From positions 1 to 39,953 of the forward strand of contig NZ_QMKQ01000030.1 of assembly GCF_003287975.1 (NCBI RefSeq): DNA of 39,953 nucleotides. Direction: 5' to 3'. The number at the start of each line of letters is the position of its first letter. Position 1 is the stretch's first letter. Made by a program: the position numbers and the translations under genes. The stretch is from Arthrobacter sp. AQ5-05. GTDB taxonomy: Bacteria > Actinomycetota > Actinomycetes > Actinomycetales > Micrococcaceae. Below, one piece after another: positions 27,064 to 35,571 of the stretch. The notes under the pieces were generated by a model. The model made no database searches and had not been told where the DNA came from. It saw only the letters and a program-made list of their open reading frames with translations.

Positions 27064-28167
27064 CTAGGTCTTTGGCCCCGTGGCCTCAAGCACAGGGAGC
27101 CCCAGCTCCCACACCGATTCCGGCGAAAGGGTCTCATCTGCATGCAGGGACACCACCGCGTAGAGCCGGTGGCCCGAGGCCACGTGCTTGACCCAGGCCG
27201 CGGTGTCTTCCACTTTCCGCCCGGCGTCGACCGCTGCCCAGAGCTGGTCTGCTTCCAGGACCTCGAGCAGACCCAATTGCGGCAGCAGCGCTTGTTGCGG
27301 ATTGATGGCCACCGCCACGAGCAACGGAACGCCTTCGGCAACCGCGGCGGCGCGCGCCCGAAGGATGCCGCGCCTGTCGGCCAGCGGCCTGCGGGACAGG
27401 GAGTCCACGTCGAACTTCTGCGCCAGCTCCCCGGCATTGCGGCGCAAAGCGGTGCCGTCGTGGAGCTCCTCCGCGGCCATCCCGGCATCCCCCCACAACC
27501 CGACGACGACCACCAGGTCCCCGGGACCGGCCAGCGCCGAGGGAACGATGTGGTGGTCCCGTCCCGGTCGGAGTCCGGATGCAGTGGCCGCGGGGCCGGT
27601 GCCCGGAGCGAGGATTCCCCGGTGTGCGGCATTCGCGGTTTCGGTTGCCGCCGGCGGGCCCTGGGCGGCCCGGGCTCCCGAAGACGGTTCAAGGGCAAAG
27701 GACTGCCCGTCGAGCAGCCGGGCGAAGTCCGGGGCACCGGGAACCGCCGGCCGGGAGCCTGCCCGCGCCTGCCGCGGCGGTGCCGGGGCCAGCTGCAGCT
27801 CCGCGGCATCGGCCCGTTCCAGCAATCCGTCGATGCCCCCGCCGGTGCCCCGCGGCCCGGCGTCCGCGGCTTCCGGAGCCGGAGCCGGAGCCACGGATGG
27901 GCGGCCAACGGCGGGACTTCCGGCGAGCACCCGGAGGTCCCGCTCGTCGGTGGGCTCGTCCCCCGGATGGATGACCCGCCCGTCGGGGGCGTGATCGTCG
28001 GGCACCTCGATGATCGCCTCGTAGTGTTCCCTGGCCAGGAACCGGCCGAGGCCGCCGGTGGTGACCTTCTCCGCCGAGACGATGCGCGCGGACGGCCCGT
28101 GCTCGGCGACCGCCTGGGCGTGGATGGATTCGAGGCTCGGGCCCTCAAGCTGAAATCGCATCGGCAC
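27064..28167 (-). CDS. FlhF-like flagellar protein lacking a visible GTPase P-loop
   Basis: This 367-residue protein directly follows flhA (overlapping its end by 23 nt), the usual place of flhF. The N-terminus MRFQLEGPSLESIHAQAVAE, then HGPSARIVSAEKVTTGG, resembles the FlhF N-domain (xxGPxAxIxSxRKVxxGG). A proline/alanine-rich linker (about 80-200) follows. The C-terminal domain has an SRP-GTPase-like outline: LVVVVGLWGDAGMAAEEL sits where the P-loop would be, but there is no GxxxxGK(T/S); LEADQLWAAVDAGRKVEDTA and VSLHADETLSPESVWELGLP match the later part of such domains. It may be an FlhF homolog that no longer binds GTP, acting as a structural factor for flagellar placement. ATG 28167 or the second ATG at 28161 may be the start. 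Confidence 0.7.
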   Translation of the reverse strand: MPMRFQLEGPSLESIHAQAVAEHGPSARIVSAEKVTTGGLGRFLAREHYEAIIEVPDDHAPDGRVIHPGDEPTDERDLRVLAGSPAVGRPSVAPAPAPEAADAGPRGTGGGIDGLLERADAAELQLAPAPPRQARAGSRPAVPGAPDFARLLDGQSFALEPSSGARAAQGPPAATETANAAHRGILAPGTGPAATASGLRPGRDHHIVPSALAGPGDLVVVVGLWGDAGMAAEELHDGTALRRNAGELAQKFDVDSLSRRPLADRRGILRARAAAVAEGVPLLVAVAINPQQALLPQLGLLEVLEADQLWAAVDAGRKVEDTAAWVKHVASGHRLYAVVSLHADETLSPESVWELGLPVLEATGPKT

Positions 28168-30199
28168 CGCGCACCACCCCCACGGTCTCGATGTCGGCGC
28201 CTCCCGCGGTGGCCTCCTGGTAGGAGAGCACCGGGATGGATCCGGGCGCGGTGCCCAGCAGGCGGCGCACCGCAGGGCGCAGTGCCGGGGCGCAGACCAG
28301 CACCGCGGAGTAGCCGCGGGTTTCCAAATCGGCGGCGATCTGCTTCACCGAGGCCAGCACCGCCTCGAGACGGGCGGCATCGAGCATGATCTGGCTTCCG
28401 GCCTCGGAGGGGCGCAATCCCTCGAGCATGCCCTGTTCCAGGACGGGGTCGACCATCACGACCCGCAGCAAGGTGCCTTCCAGGTAGCCGGCGGCGATGG
28501 CCGGACCCAGTGCGGTGCGGGCGGCCTCGATGAGGCCCTCCGGGTCGGTGCCGGCCTTGGCCCGCAGGGCCAGGGCCTCGTAGATGCGTCCCAGGTCGTT
28601 GATCGGCACCGATTCGGCCAGCAGGCCCTGAAGCACCCGCTGGACTTCGGCCAGCGACAGCATCGAGGGCACCAGTTCCTCCACGGCCGAGGGGTTGGCC
28701 TCGCGCACCGCATCGGTGAGCACGCGCACGTCCTCCCGGGTCAGCAGCCTCGCGGCCTGGTCCTTGACGATCGAGGACAGGTGGGTGACGATCACCGAGA
28801 CCCGGTCGATGGTGGTGGCCCCGGCCATTTCGGCGTTGTGCCGCAGCTCGGCCGGGACCCACTTGCCCGCCAGCCCGAAGACCGGTTCCACGACCATGGC
28901 CCCGGGCAGCGAATCCAGGTGGTCGCCCAGGGCCAGGATCTTCCCGCGCGGCGCGGTGCCGCGCCCGGCCTCCACCCCGGCGATCCTGATCGCGTAGGTG
29001 GCCGGGGGCAGGTCGACCGAATCGCGGGTGCGCACCGGGGGCAGCACGATTCCCAGCTCCATGGCCACGCGGCGGCGCAGCGCGCGCACCCGGGCCAGCA
29101 GGTCGTCCCCTCCCCCGTTGACCACGTCCACCAGATCCGGGGCCAGCTGGATCTCCAGTGCGTGCACCTTCATCTTCTCGATCAAATCCTCGGTGGTCTC
29201 GGCCGGGACCACCGCTGCCTCGTTCTGCAGCGCCACCGCCGCCCGGGTCTCCTCCTTGGCCGCGTTGGCCTTGATGCGCTGGGCCGCGAAGATGAGCAGG
29301 GAGCCGATGAGCACGAAGGGCAGCTTCGGCATCCCCGGCACCAACGCCAGGGCGATGGCAGCGGACCCGGCGATCAGCAACGCGGTGCGCGACTGGGCCA
29401 GCTGCGCCGAGGCGGTGGAACCCATGTCGGAGGACGCATTGGAGCGGGTGACGATCATGCCGGTGGACACGGCCATCAGCAGCGCCGGGATCTGCGTGGC
29501 CAGGCCGTCGCCGATGGTCAGCAGCGCATAGGTGTTCAGCGCCTCGCCCACGCCCATGCCGCGCTGCACCATGCCGATGGCGATGCCGCCGACCAGGTTG
29601 ATGATGATGATGATCAGTCCGGCGATGGCGTCGCCCTTGACGAACTTGGAGGCGCCGTCCATGGCCCCGTAGAAGTCGGCCTCCGCGGCGACCTCGGCAC
29701 GGCGCTCGCGCGCCTGGGTGTCGGTGATCAGCCCGGCGTTCAAGTCCGCGTCGATGGCCATCTGCTTGCCCGGCATGGCATCGAGGGTGAAGCGCGCACC
29801 GACCTCGGCGACGCGTTCGGCGCCCTTGGTGACCACCACGAACTGGATGACCACCAGGATCAGGAAGATCACGCAGCCGATGATCAGCGAGCCGCCCACC
29901 GCGATGTTCCCGAACGCGGCAATGACCTCCCCGGCGTAGGCGTCCCCGAGCACCAGGCGCGTGGAGGCGACGTTCAGTCCCAGGCGCAGCAACGTGGCCA
30001 CCAGCAGCAGCGAGGGGAAGACCGAGAAGTCCAGCGGCCGCTTGGCGAACATGGTGGTCAGCAGGATCACCAGGGCCAAAAGGATGGACACGGCGATCAG
30101 CACGTCCAGCAGGGATGCCGGGACCGGGACCACCAGCAGCATGATGATGCCCACCACGCCCAGCGGCACGGCGATCTTGGCCAGGGATGCGAATTTCAT
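28145..30199 (-). CDS. flhA: Flagellar type III export gate protein FlhA
   Basis: FlhA is the large export-gate subunit, forming a nonameric cytoplasmic ring that docks chaperone-substrate complexes. The 684-residue length is standard. The N-terminal ~320 residues hold about eight membrane helices (for example VPLGVVGIIMLLVVPVPASL) and the conserved cytoplasmic loop with RVAEVGARFTLDAMPGKQMA, the FHIPEP-family signature DADLNAGLITDTQARERRAE, and EADFYGAMDGASKFVKGDAI. The C-terminal cytoplasmic domain (about 330-684) has LGDHLDSLPGAMVVEPVFGL and the DLGRIYEALA segment near its middle. It lies 121 bp after flhB on the same strand, a gap with no visible gene or terminator, and overlaps the FlhF-like gene. 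Confidence 0.97.
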   Translation of the reverse strand: MKFASLAKIAVPLGVVGIIMLLVVPVPASLLDVLIAVSILLALVILLTTMFAKRPLDFSVFPSLLLVATLLRLGLNVASTRLVLGDAYAGEVIAAFGNIAVGGSLIIGCVIFLILVVIQFVVVTKGAERVAEVGARFTLDAMPGKQMAIDADLNAGLITDTQARERRAEVAAEADFYGAMDGASKFVKGDAIAGLIIIIINLVGGIAIGMVQRGMGVGEALNTYALLTIGDGLATQIPALLMAVSTGMIVTRSNASSDMGSTASAQLAQSRTALLIAGSAAIALALVPGMPKLPFVLIGSLLIFAAQRIKANAAKEETRAAVALQNEAAVVPAETTEDLIEKMKVHALEIQLAPDLVDVVNGGGDDLLARVRALRRRVAMELGIVLPPVRTRDSVDLPPATYAIRIAGVEAGRGTAPRGKILALGDHLDSLPGAMVVEPVFGLAGKWVPAELRHNAEMAGATTIDRVSVIVTHLSSIVKDQAARLLTREDVRVLTDAVREANPSAVEELVPSMLSLAEVQRVLQGLLAESVPINDLGRIYEALALRAKAGTDPEGLIEAARTALGPAIAAGYLEGTLLRVVMVDPVLEQGMLEGLRPSEAGSQIMLDAARLEAVLASVKQIAADLETRGYSAVLVCAPALRPAVRRLLGTAPGSIPVLSYQEATAGGADIETVGVVRGADAISA

Positions 30200-30320
30200 G
30201 CGGTCGTGCTCCTTGGGGCTCGGCGGTCGGCCGTCGGCTGGGTCTGGGGCTGGCTACATGGCATGGGAGGCCAGTGGTTCTTTGGGGGTTGGCGCGTCGG
30301 TGGCGCGTCTTGCGATTTTC

Positions 30321-31436
30321 TCATGGCGTGCCCGCCCGTCGTCCGGGGCTTGGCGGCACTGCGGTGGGCACGGTGTGGACGCCGTCGGGGCGCCCGCGGG
30401 CCTTGAGCGTCATGACAAAGGCCAGCACGCGGGCCACCTCGTTGTAGGTCCCGGCGGGGATCTCGTCCCCGATGCTGCACACCTCGTGCAGGCTCCGCGC
30501 CAGCGGCACGTCGCGGACCATGGGCACCCGCTTGGCCACTGCCTCCTCGCGGATGCGCGTGGCGATGTTCCCGGCGCCCTTGGCCACCAGCCTGGGTGCG
30601 GAGACCCCGGGCTCGTACTTCAGGGCCACGGCCACGTGGGTGGGGTTCACGATGACCACGTCGGCGTCGGCGATCGCCGCGATCATGCGGTTGCGGCTCA
30701 TCGCCATCTGCCGGGACCTGCGCTGGGACTTGATCAGCGGGTCCCCGTCGGTGCGCTTGTTCTCGTCGGTGACTTCCTTGCGGGTCATCCGGGTGTGCTT
30801 GCGGTTCCGGCGCATGACCACCAGCACGTCGGCGGCGGCCAACACCAGCCCGGCGATGACCGAAGCCCGGATCAGCGAGGCCGCCCCGGAGCCGCCGGCG
30901 GCCAGCAGCGAGGCCAGCGGCAGGGAGCCGGACTGCAGCAGCAGCGGCATCAGCGAGGAGACCACGAACCAGAGCACGAAGCCGATGACGGCGACCTTGA
31001 GCAGGGCCTTGAGCCCCTGCCAGAGCGCCTGGAACCCGAAGACCCGTTTCATGCCCGAGAGCAGGTTCAGGTTGGCCGGGTCCAGCTTGAACTTCTTGAA
31101 CCGGATTCCGCCCTGCAGCGCCGCGGTGGCGATCACGACGACGAGCACCACGGCGAAGAGGGGCAGCATGGTGCCGGAGAGCGACCCCAGGCCCTCGCCG
31201 AGGGCGGTGACGGCGGCCTGCGGGTCGGGATCGGCAATGACCAGGCGCACGGCCTGAAGCTGGCTGCGGCCGGCCGCCTCGGCCAATGTGAGCAGTCCCG
31301 GTATCATCACCGCCGCAGCGCCGATGCCCAGCCAGGCGGCCAGGTCCTGCGAGCGGGTCATCTTGCCCTTCTCGCGGTTCTCCTTCATGCGCTGCGCGGT
31401 GGCCTTTTCGCTGCGTTCCCCCGAATCCTGGCTCAC
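30321..31436 (-). CDS. flhB: Flagellar export switch protein FlhB
   Basis: FlhB sets substrate specificity of the flagellar export gate by self-cleavage in its cytoplasmic domain. This 371-residue protein starts with GTG overlapping the fliR stop (GTGA). It shows the family start EKATAQRMKENREKGKMTRS, four membrane helices (about residues 33-52, 85-110, 138-162, 183-205), the linker RMTRKEVTDENKRTDGDPLI, and the autocleavage motif NPTH in DADVVIVNPTHVAVALKYEP (cut expected between N and P). The segment APRLVAKGAGNIATRIREEA follows. The C-terminal ~35 residues are extra and arginine/proline-rich. Confidence 0.96.
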   Translation of the reverse strand: MSQDSGERSEKATAQRMKENREKGKMTRSQDLAAWLGIGAAAVMIPGLLTLAEAAGRSQLQAVRLVIADPDPQAAVTALGEGLGSLSGTMLPLFAVVLVVVIATAALQGGIRFKKFKLDPANLNLLSGMKRVFGFQALWQGLKALLKVAVIGFVLWFVVSSLMPLLLQSGSLPLASLLAAGGSGAASLIRASVIAGLVLAAADVLVVMRRNRKHTRMTRKEVTDENKRTDGDPLIKSQRRSRQMAMSRNRMIAAIADADVVIVNPTHVAVALKYEPGVSAPRLVAKGAGNIATRIREEAVAKRVPMVRDVPLARSLHEVCSIGDEIPAGTYNEVARVLAFVMTLKARGRPDGVHTVPTAVPPSPGRRAGTP

Positions 31437-32197
31437 TGGCCCGTCACCGCCCCCAGCAGTGACAGGGCGCTGCGCACCAGCGAGGAGACCAGCGCCGGCA
31501 GCACCACGAACACGGTTCCGACCAGCATCAGGGTCAGCATGATCTTCAGCGGGAAGCCCATGGCAAAGGCGTTCAGTGCCGGGGCGGCGCGGGTGAGCAG
31601 TCCCAGCCCGATGTCCGCGAGCACCAGCACCACCAGCAGCGGGCCGGCGATCTGCACCGCGGCCAGGAACATGGACCCCACCGCCGAGACCAGGGATTCG
31701 GAGAGCCCCGGCAGCCCGATGCCGCCGCCCAGCGGGATCGCGTCGAAGGAGCGGAACAGCCCGGCGAGCACCAGCTGGTAGCCGTCGGAGGAAACCAGCA
31801 GGGCCAGGGCGGCAAAGTGGAAGAAGCGGGTGAACTGGGCGCCGTTGACCATCGATTGGGGGTCGAAGCCCTGGGCCATGGCGAAGCCGCCGAAGAGGTC
31901 GATCAGGCCGCCGGCGGCCTGGATGGCGGCGAAGAGCAGCATGACCAGGAAACCCATGGCCGCCCCGGCCAGCAGTTCGGCGACGATTGCGGCCAGGAAG
32001 GGGCCCGTGTCCAGGGACTCGTAGCCTGCGGACATGCGCGGGGTGACGGCCAGGGCCAGCCCGATTCCGAGCATGCCCTTGATCCGCAGCGGGATGGCGT
32101 TGTGCGAGAACGGCGGGGCAATCACCAGGAAGGCGGTGACGCGGACGGCGGCCAGCATCATCACCTCCAGCGAGGCCAGTGGCAAGGTCGCCAGCAC
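31433..32197 (-). CDS. fliR: Flagellar export gate protein FliR
   Basis: FliR is one of three small membrane proteins (FliP5-Q4-R1) that form the export pore in the basal body. The 254-residue product has about six hydrophobic helices: VTAFLVIAPPFSHNAIPLRI near the start, AAMGFLVMLLFAAIQAAGGL (the most conserved helix) and LFGGFAMAQGFDPQSMVNGA after it, then LALLVSSDGYQLVLAGLFRS. The C-terminal part LALNAFAMGFPLKIMLTLM-type sequence (here APALNAFAMGFPLKI) is also typical. Its stop overlaps flhB and its start is 2 nt from the fliQ stop, indicating a tightly packed operon. Confidence 0.95.
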   Translation of the reverse strand: MLATLPLASLEVMMLAAVRVTAFLVIAPPFSHNAIPLRIKGMLGIGLALAVTPRMSAGYESLDTGPFLAAIVAELLAGAAMGFLVMLLFAAIQAAGGLIDLFGGFAMAQGFDPQSMVNGAQFTRFFHFAALALLVSSDGYQLVLAGLFRSFDAIPLGGGIGLPGLSESLVSAVGSMFLAAVQIAGPLLVVLVLADIGLGLLTRAAPALNAFAMGFPLKIMLTLMLVGTVFVVLPALVSSLVRSALSLLGAVTGQ

Positions 32198-32199
32198 TG

Positions 32200-32475
32200 T
32201 TACGTGCCTCCCAGCAGGGCCGGGATCTTCTCGAAGAGCTCGTGGGTGAACAGCACCATTTCGGCGATCATCCAGTGCCCGCAGACCAGCAGCGCGATCG
32301 CGACCGCGGTGGCCTTGGGCACGAAGGAGAGGGTGATTTCCTGGATCTGGGTCATGGACTGGAACAGCGAAATCGCAAATCCCACCACCAGCGAGGTGAT
32401 GAGCACCGGGGCGGCGAGCTTTGCCGCGACCAGCAGGCCGGAGAAGCCGATGTCCAGGACGGCGTTGGAGTCCAT
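32200..32475 (-). CDS. fliQ: Flagellar export gate protein FliQ
   Basis: This 91-residue protein with two helices is the FliQ subunit of the FliPQR pore. It starts MDSNAVLDIGFSGLLVAAKL, followed by APVLITSLVVGFAISLFQSM and the family signature TQIQEITLSFVPKATAVAIA. The ATG at 32475 is preferred because FliQ proteins begin this way; a GTG at 32487 would overlap fliP and add four residues. It lies 4 nt after the fliP stop. Confidence 0.95.
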   Translation of the reverse strand: MDSNAVLDIGFSGLLVAAKLAAPVLITSLVVGFAISLFQSMTQIQEITLSFVPKATAVAIALLVCGHWMIAEMVLFTHELFEKIPALLGGT

Positions 32476-32479
32476 GTAC

Positions 32480-33301
32480 CTAGCCACCCCCGACGTTGTA
32501 GGAGCCGATGAGCGCGGTGAGGATCAGCGCCCATCCGTCCACCAGCACAAAGAGCAGGATCTTGAACGGCAGGGAGATCATCACCGGCGGGAGCATCATC
32601 ATGCCCATGGACATCAGGGCCGAGGCGACCACCAGGTCGATGACCAGGAAAGGCACGAAGATCACAAACCCGATGATGAACGCGGCACGCAGCTCGGAGA
32701 TCATGAACGCCGGGATCAGCGTGGTCAGCGGGACGTCGGCCGGGGTCGCGGGGTTGGGCAGTTCCGCCGCGCGGGTCATCAGGGCGATGTCGGCCTCTCG
32801 GGTGTGGGCCAGCATGAAGTCCCGCAGCGGGCCCACCCCGACCTCGAGCGCCTGGGTCAGGTCGATGGAACCGTCCAGGTAGGGCTGCACACCGAGATCA
32901 TTCATGGCGGTGAGCACCGGGGACATGATGAACAACGAGAGGAAGAGCGCCAGGCCGGCGAGCACCTGGTTCGGCGGGATGGTGGGCAGGGCCAGTGCGT
33001 TGCGCGTGAAGGCCAGGACCACGAAGATCTTGGTGAAGGAGCTCATCATCAGCAGCAGGGCCGGGGCTACAGAGAGCAGCGTGATGGCGATGAGGGTGAC
33101 GATGGCCGAGCTGGGGGTGCCGTTGGGTCCGTTGATTTCCACGGAAAGCCCGCCGTTGTCCCCGGGGGCCGAAGGGTCGACGGGGGCGGCGAACGCTGCG
33201 GAGGGTGCCAGGAGGGCGAATGAGGCCAGCAGCACCAGCAGCAGCGCGAGCAGCCAGGGCGTCCGGGCGCGCAGGGACAGGGAACGGCCGGTGGTGCTCA
33301 T
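32480..33301 (-). CDS. fliP: Flagellar export gate protein FliP
   Basis: FliP forms most of the export pore of the flagellar basal body. The 273-residue precursor starts with a cleavable signal peptide (PWLLALLLVLLASFALLAPS, ending AFAAPVD), as usual for FliP. Conserved parts are LLMMSSFTKIFVVLAFTRNA, IPPNQVLAGLALFLSLFIMS, PVLTAMNDLGVQPYLDG, TTLIPAFMISELRAAFIIGF and PFLVIDLVVASALMSMGMMM, ending in PFKILLFVLVDGWALI. The start codon overlaps the fliO stop (ATGA). Confidence 0.97.
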   Translation of the reverse strand: MSTTGRSLSLRARTPWLLALLLVLLASFALLAPSAAFAAPVDPSAPGDNGGLSVEINGPNGTPSSAIVTLIAITLLSVAPALLLMMSSFTKIFVVLAFTRNALALPTIPPNQVLAGLALFLSLFIMSPVLTAMNDLGVQPYLDGSIDLTQALEVGVGPLRDFMLAHTREADIALMTRAAELPNPATPADVPLTTLIPAFMISELRAAFIIGFVIFVPFLVIDLVVASALMSMGMMMLPPVMISLPFKILLFVLVDGWALILTALIGSYNVGGG

Positions 33302-33810
33302 GCGCCGCGACCGGTCCTCAGTGCGGCGACGGCACGGCGCCAGGTTTCCGGGGAGAGGATCGAGCCGGCCAGTGGGGATGCCGACGGACCCGGGCTCCCG
33401 GCGGCGGGTTCCCGTTCCGGGCCGTGGTTCGGGATGTCCTGGTGGTCGGCGGCCGGTGGCAGTGCGGGCTGCACGGCGGCGGGTGCCAGCAGGGACTCCA
33501 GCACAGCGGCGAAGGAACGCGGGGTCTCGGCCACGGGGTCCGGGATCTGGGAGGCGGCAGGTTCGGGGGCTTCGAAGGAGTCAAGGACGCTGATCGAGGC
33601 CTCTGCCACGCCCAGCAGGTAGCGCCGGCCCTGGACATCCAGCAGTACCACCGAGGACTTCGGACCCAGACCCTGGCGCTCAACGACGTTCAGTTGAGAG
33701 GCGCGCGGGGTCCCGAAGCGCGGGAGCAGCCGCTTGCGCAGGTAGAACAACAGGCCGAAGACCGCCGCCAGCGAGACGAGCACCCGCAGCAGCAAGAAGA
33801 AAGATTCCAC
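33298..33810 (-). CDS. fliO: Flagellar biosynthesis protein FliO
   Basis: This 170-residue protein has one N-terminal membrane helix (LLLRVLVSLAAVFGLLFYLR) followed by a cytoplasmic FliO domain: NVVERQGLGPKSSVVLLDVQ, then GRRYLLGVAEASISVLDSF. FliO helps assemble the FliP ring. The C-terminal ~90 residues are low-complexity alanine/proline-rich. The assignment rests on this pattern and on the position between fliN and fliP. The start is GTG, 2 nt after the fliN stop; the stop overlaps fliP. Confidence 0.9.
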   Translation of the reverse strand: MESFFLLLRVLVSLAAVFGLLFYLRKRLLPRFGTPRASQLNVVERQGLGPKSSVVLLDVQGRRYLLGVAEASISVLDSFEAPEPAASQIPDPVAETPRSFAAVLESLLAPAAVQPALPPAADHQDIPNHGPEREPAAGSPGPSASPLAGSILSPETWRRAVAALRTGRGA

Positions 33811-33812
33811 GC

Positions 33813-34559
33813 CTAGGACAAGCCCTCGTTCACGTCGAGGATCTGGGTGATGCGCACCCCGTAGTCCTGGTCCATGACCACGACCTCGCCCAGTGCGATG
33901 AGCCGGCCGTTGAGCAGGATGTCCGCGGGGGCCCCGGCGGAGCGGTCAAGCTCCACCACGGCGCCGGGCTCCAGGCCCAGCACGTCGCGCACCGACATGC
34001 GGGTGCGCCCGATCTCCACGGTCAGGGCCATTTCCACGTTGTTGATCCGGCCCAGCTTGCTGGACATGTCCTGGCGCACCCCGGCATCCGGTGCCTGCGG
34101 GGCGGGAGCCGGGTCGTTTTCGCGGATGCGGATGGCAAAGAACCCGATCTTTTCCCCGGCACTGCGCAGCTCGAAGCACACGGTCTCGGAATCCCCCAGC
34201 AACGCATCCGGGCGCACCGCTGCCTCGGTGGACAGCACCCCGGCACCCAGCACACCGGTGGCCGCCTCGAGCGCGGGACGCAGCACGTCGGAAGCGGCGA
34301 CCAGCGAACCGGGCCCTCCCGGGGCCCCGCCCAGCAGCGGTGCGGCGACCTGCAGCAACACGTCGGCGGAGTGCTGGCCCACGAAGCCGGCGGACACCAG
34401 TTCGCCGGGCCCGGCAAGCAACGAGGCGTCGCGGGCCCCGTGCTGCAGCACGGTTTCCACCGCGGAACCGGTGGGCAGCATTCCGGCCAGGGCCTCGGCC
34501 GCGGCGGTGTACAGCGCGGTCGAGTGCAGGACCGGGATGGCGGATGGTTCGGGAATCAT
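33813..34559 (-). CDS. fliN: Flagellar motor switch protein FliN with an N-terminal CheC/FliM-like region
   Basis: FliN is part of the C-ring that switches motor rotation. The 248-residue product is much longer than enterobacterial FliN (about 137). The last ~85 residues are the SpoA domain: INNVEMALTVEIGRTRMSVR, DVLGLEPGAVVELDRSAGAP, ADILLNGRLIALGEVVVMDQ and DYGVRITQILD. The first ~160 residues (TALYTAAAEALAGMLPTGSA and FELRSAGEKIGFFAIRI) look like a degenerate CheC/FliM-type middle domain, as in FliY-like proteins, but without clear phosphatase E-xx-N motifs. The start codon overlaps the fliM stop (ATGA), so the two switch proteins are translationally coupled. Confidence 0.92.
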   Translation of the reverse strand: MIPEPSAIPVLHSTALYTAAAEALAGMLPTGSAVETVLQHGARDASLLAGPGELVSAGFVGQHSADVLLQVAAPLLGGAPGGPGSLVAASDVLRPALEAATGVLGAGVLSTEAAVRPDALLGDSETVCFELRSAGEKIGFFAIRIRENDPAPAPQAPDAGVRQDMSSKLGRINNVEMALTVEIGRTRMSVRDVLGLEPGAVVELDRSAGAPADILLNGRLIALGEVVVMDQDYGVRITQILDVNEGLS

Positions 34560-35479
34560 GCGGGAGTCTCCTCGGTAGAAACGACGACGGCGGCGATCCG
34601 GCCGCTGCGGGTTCCGGCCGCGGCCGTGCCCAGGCGGCGCCCGCCGACGGACAGCTCGAAGGGCCGGTGGACCGGGTGCGGCAGCGGCAGCACATCTCCC
34701 ACCGCCAGGTGCAGGATGGTGCCCGGCAGCACCTTGGCCGGGACCAGCGACATGGACAGGTCCACCGGCACCCCGGCGACGGCCTCGGCCAGCAGCCCCG
34801 GGGCGTCCTCGACCGCCGAGCGCGGGTTGGTTTCCCCCAGCTGCGGCAACAACATGTCCGCGGGCACCGCGACGGTGGCCAGGGCGCTGCGTTCGCCCAC
34901 GCGCACGCGCAGGGATGCGGTGATGACGATCTCGGATTTCGTGGCGGCCTGCGCAAACTGGGAGTTGTGCCCGATGGTGGCCACCGACAACTGGTGCTGC
35001 AGCAGGGCACCGAGGGAATAGTGCAGGTCCTCGAGCGCCTCGTCCATCAGCCCGCGCACCAGGGTGGCCTCGATGCGGGTGAACTTGCGTTCGGGCACGT
35101 CGGTGGCGACGGGGCTGCCGAGCATGTGGGAGATCCAGTTCAGCGCGTCGGCGGCCGGGAACTGGATCACGGTGCGGGCCTCGTGGCCCGCGGCCTCGGC
35201 CAGCACCATGGTGGTGGCCGCCGGCAACCCGGCGACGTAGTCGTCGTAGGAGGCCATGGACACCGATTCCAGGGACACCTGTGACATCACGCGGATCTTC
35301 GCGGTCAGCTGGGTGCCCCACTGCCGGGCGAAGGTCTCAAAGGCCAGCTCGAGCACGCGCGCGTGCTCGCGGGCCAGGGTCGTGGGCCGGCGGAAGTCGT
35401 AGGGCACGGCAATGGCCGGGTCCTCGGGGTTCGGGGGCGGTCCACCCATACCGGGGTGTCCCGCAGGCAAGAGCGTCAC
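34556..35479 (-). CDS. fliM: Flagellar motor switch protein FliM
   Basis: FliM links the C-ring to phosphorylated CheY and FliG. With the GTG at 35479 the product has about 307 residues. The core begins YDFRRPTTLAREHARVLELA, then FETFARQWGTQLTAKIRVMS, and has AEAAGHEARTVIQFPAADAL, FTRIEATLVRGLMDEALEDL and a C-terminal SpoA domain (SLVPAKVLPGTILHLAVGDV). The N-terminus is short and proline-rich, and the LSQxEIDxLL CheY-binding motif of many FliM proteins is not seen. The start is uncertain: an in-frame TTG at 35527 and an ATG at 35449 are alternatives, none with a good ribosome binding site. The stop overlaps fliN. Confidence 0.92.
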   Translation of the reverse strand: MTLLPAGHPGMGGPPPNPEDPAIAVPYDFRRPTTLAREHARVLELAFETFARQWGTQLTAKIRVMSQVSLESVSMASYDDYVAGLPAATTMVLAEAAGHEARTVIQFPAADALNWISHMLGSPVATDVPERKFTRIEATLVRGLMDEALEDLHYSLGALLQHQLSVATIGHNSQFAQAATKSEIVITASLRVRVGERSALATVAVPADMLLPQLGETNPRSAVEDAPGLLAEAVAGVPVDLSMSLVPAKVLPGTILHLAVGDVLPLPHPVHRPFELSVGGRRLGTAAAGTRSGRIAAVVVSTEETPA

Positions 35480-35571
35480 TGGCACCACTATCGGCAGGAT
35501 CGGGGCATGCGTTAGCCGGGGCGGCAACCTTTTCGCCCCGTCTCGGGCCGGATCGCCGGTTCAGGCACCCG

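Noticed and set aside
28781-31781. Long plus-strand open frames opposite flhA and flhB
   Set aside because: They mirror the flagellar genes base for base; Asp/His/Gln-rich low-complexity translation without any known domain.
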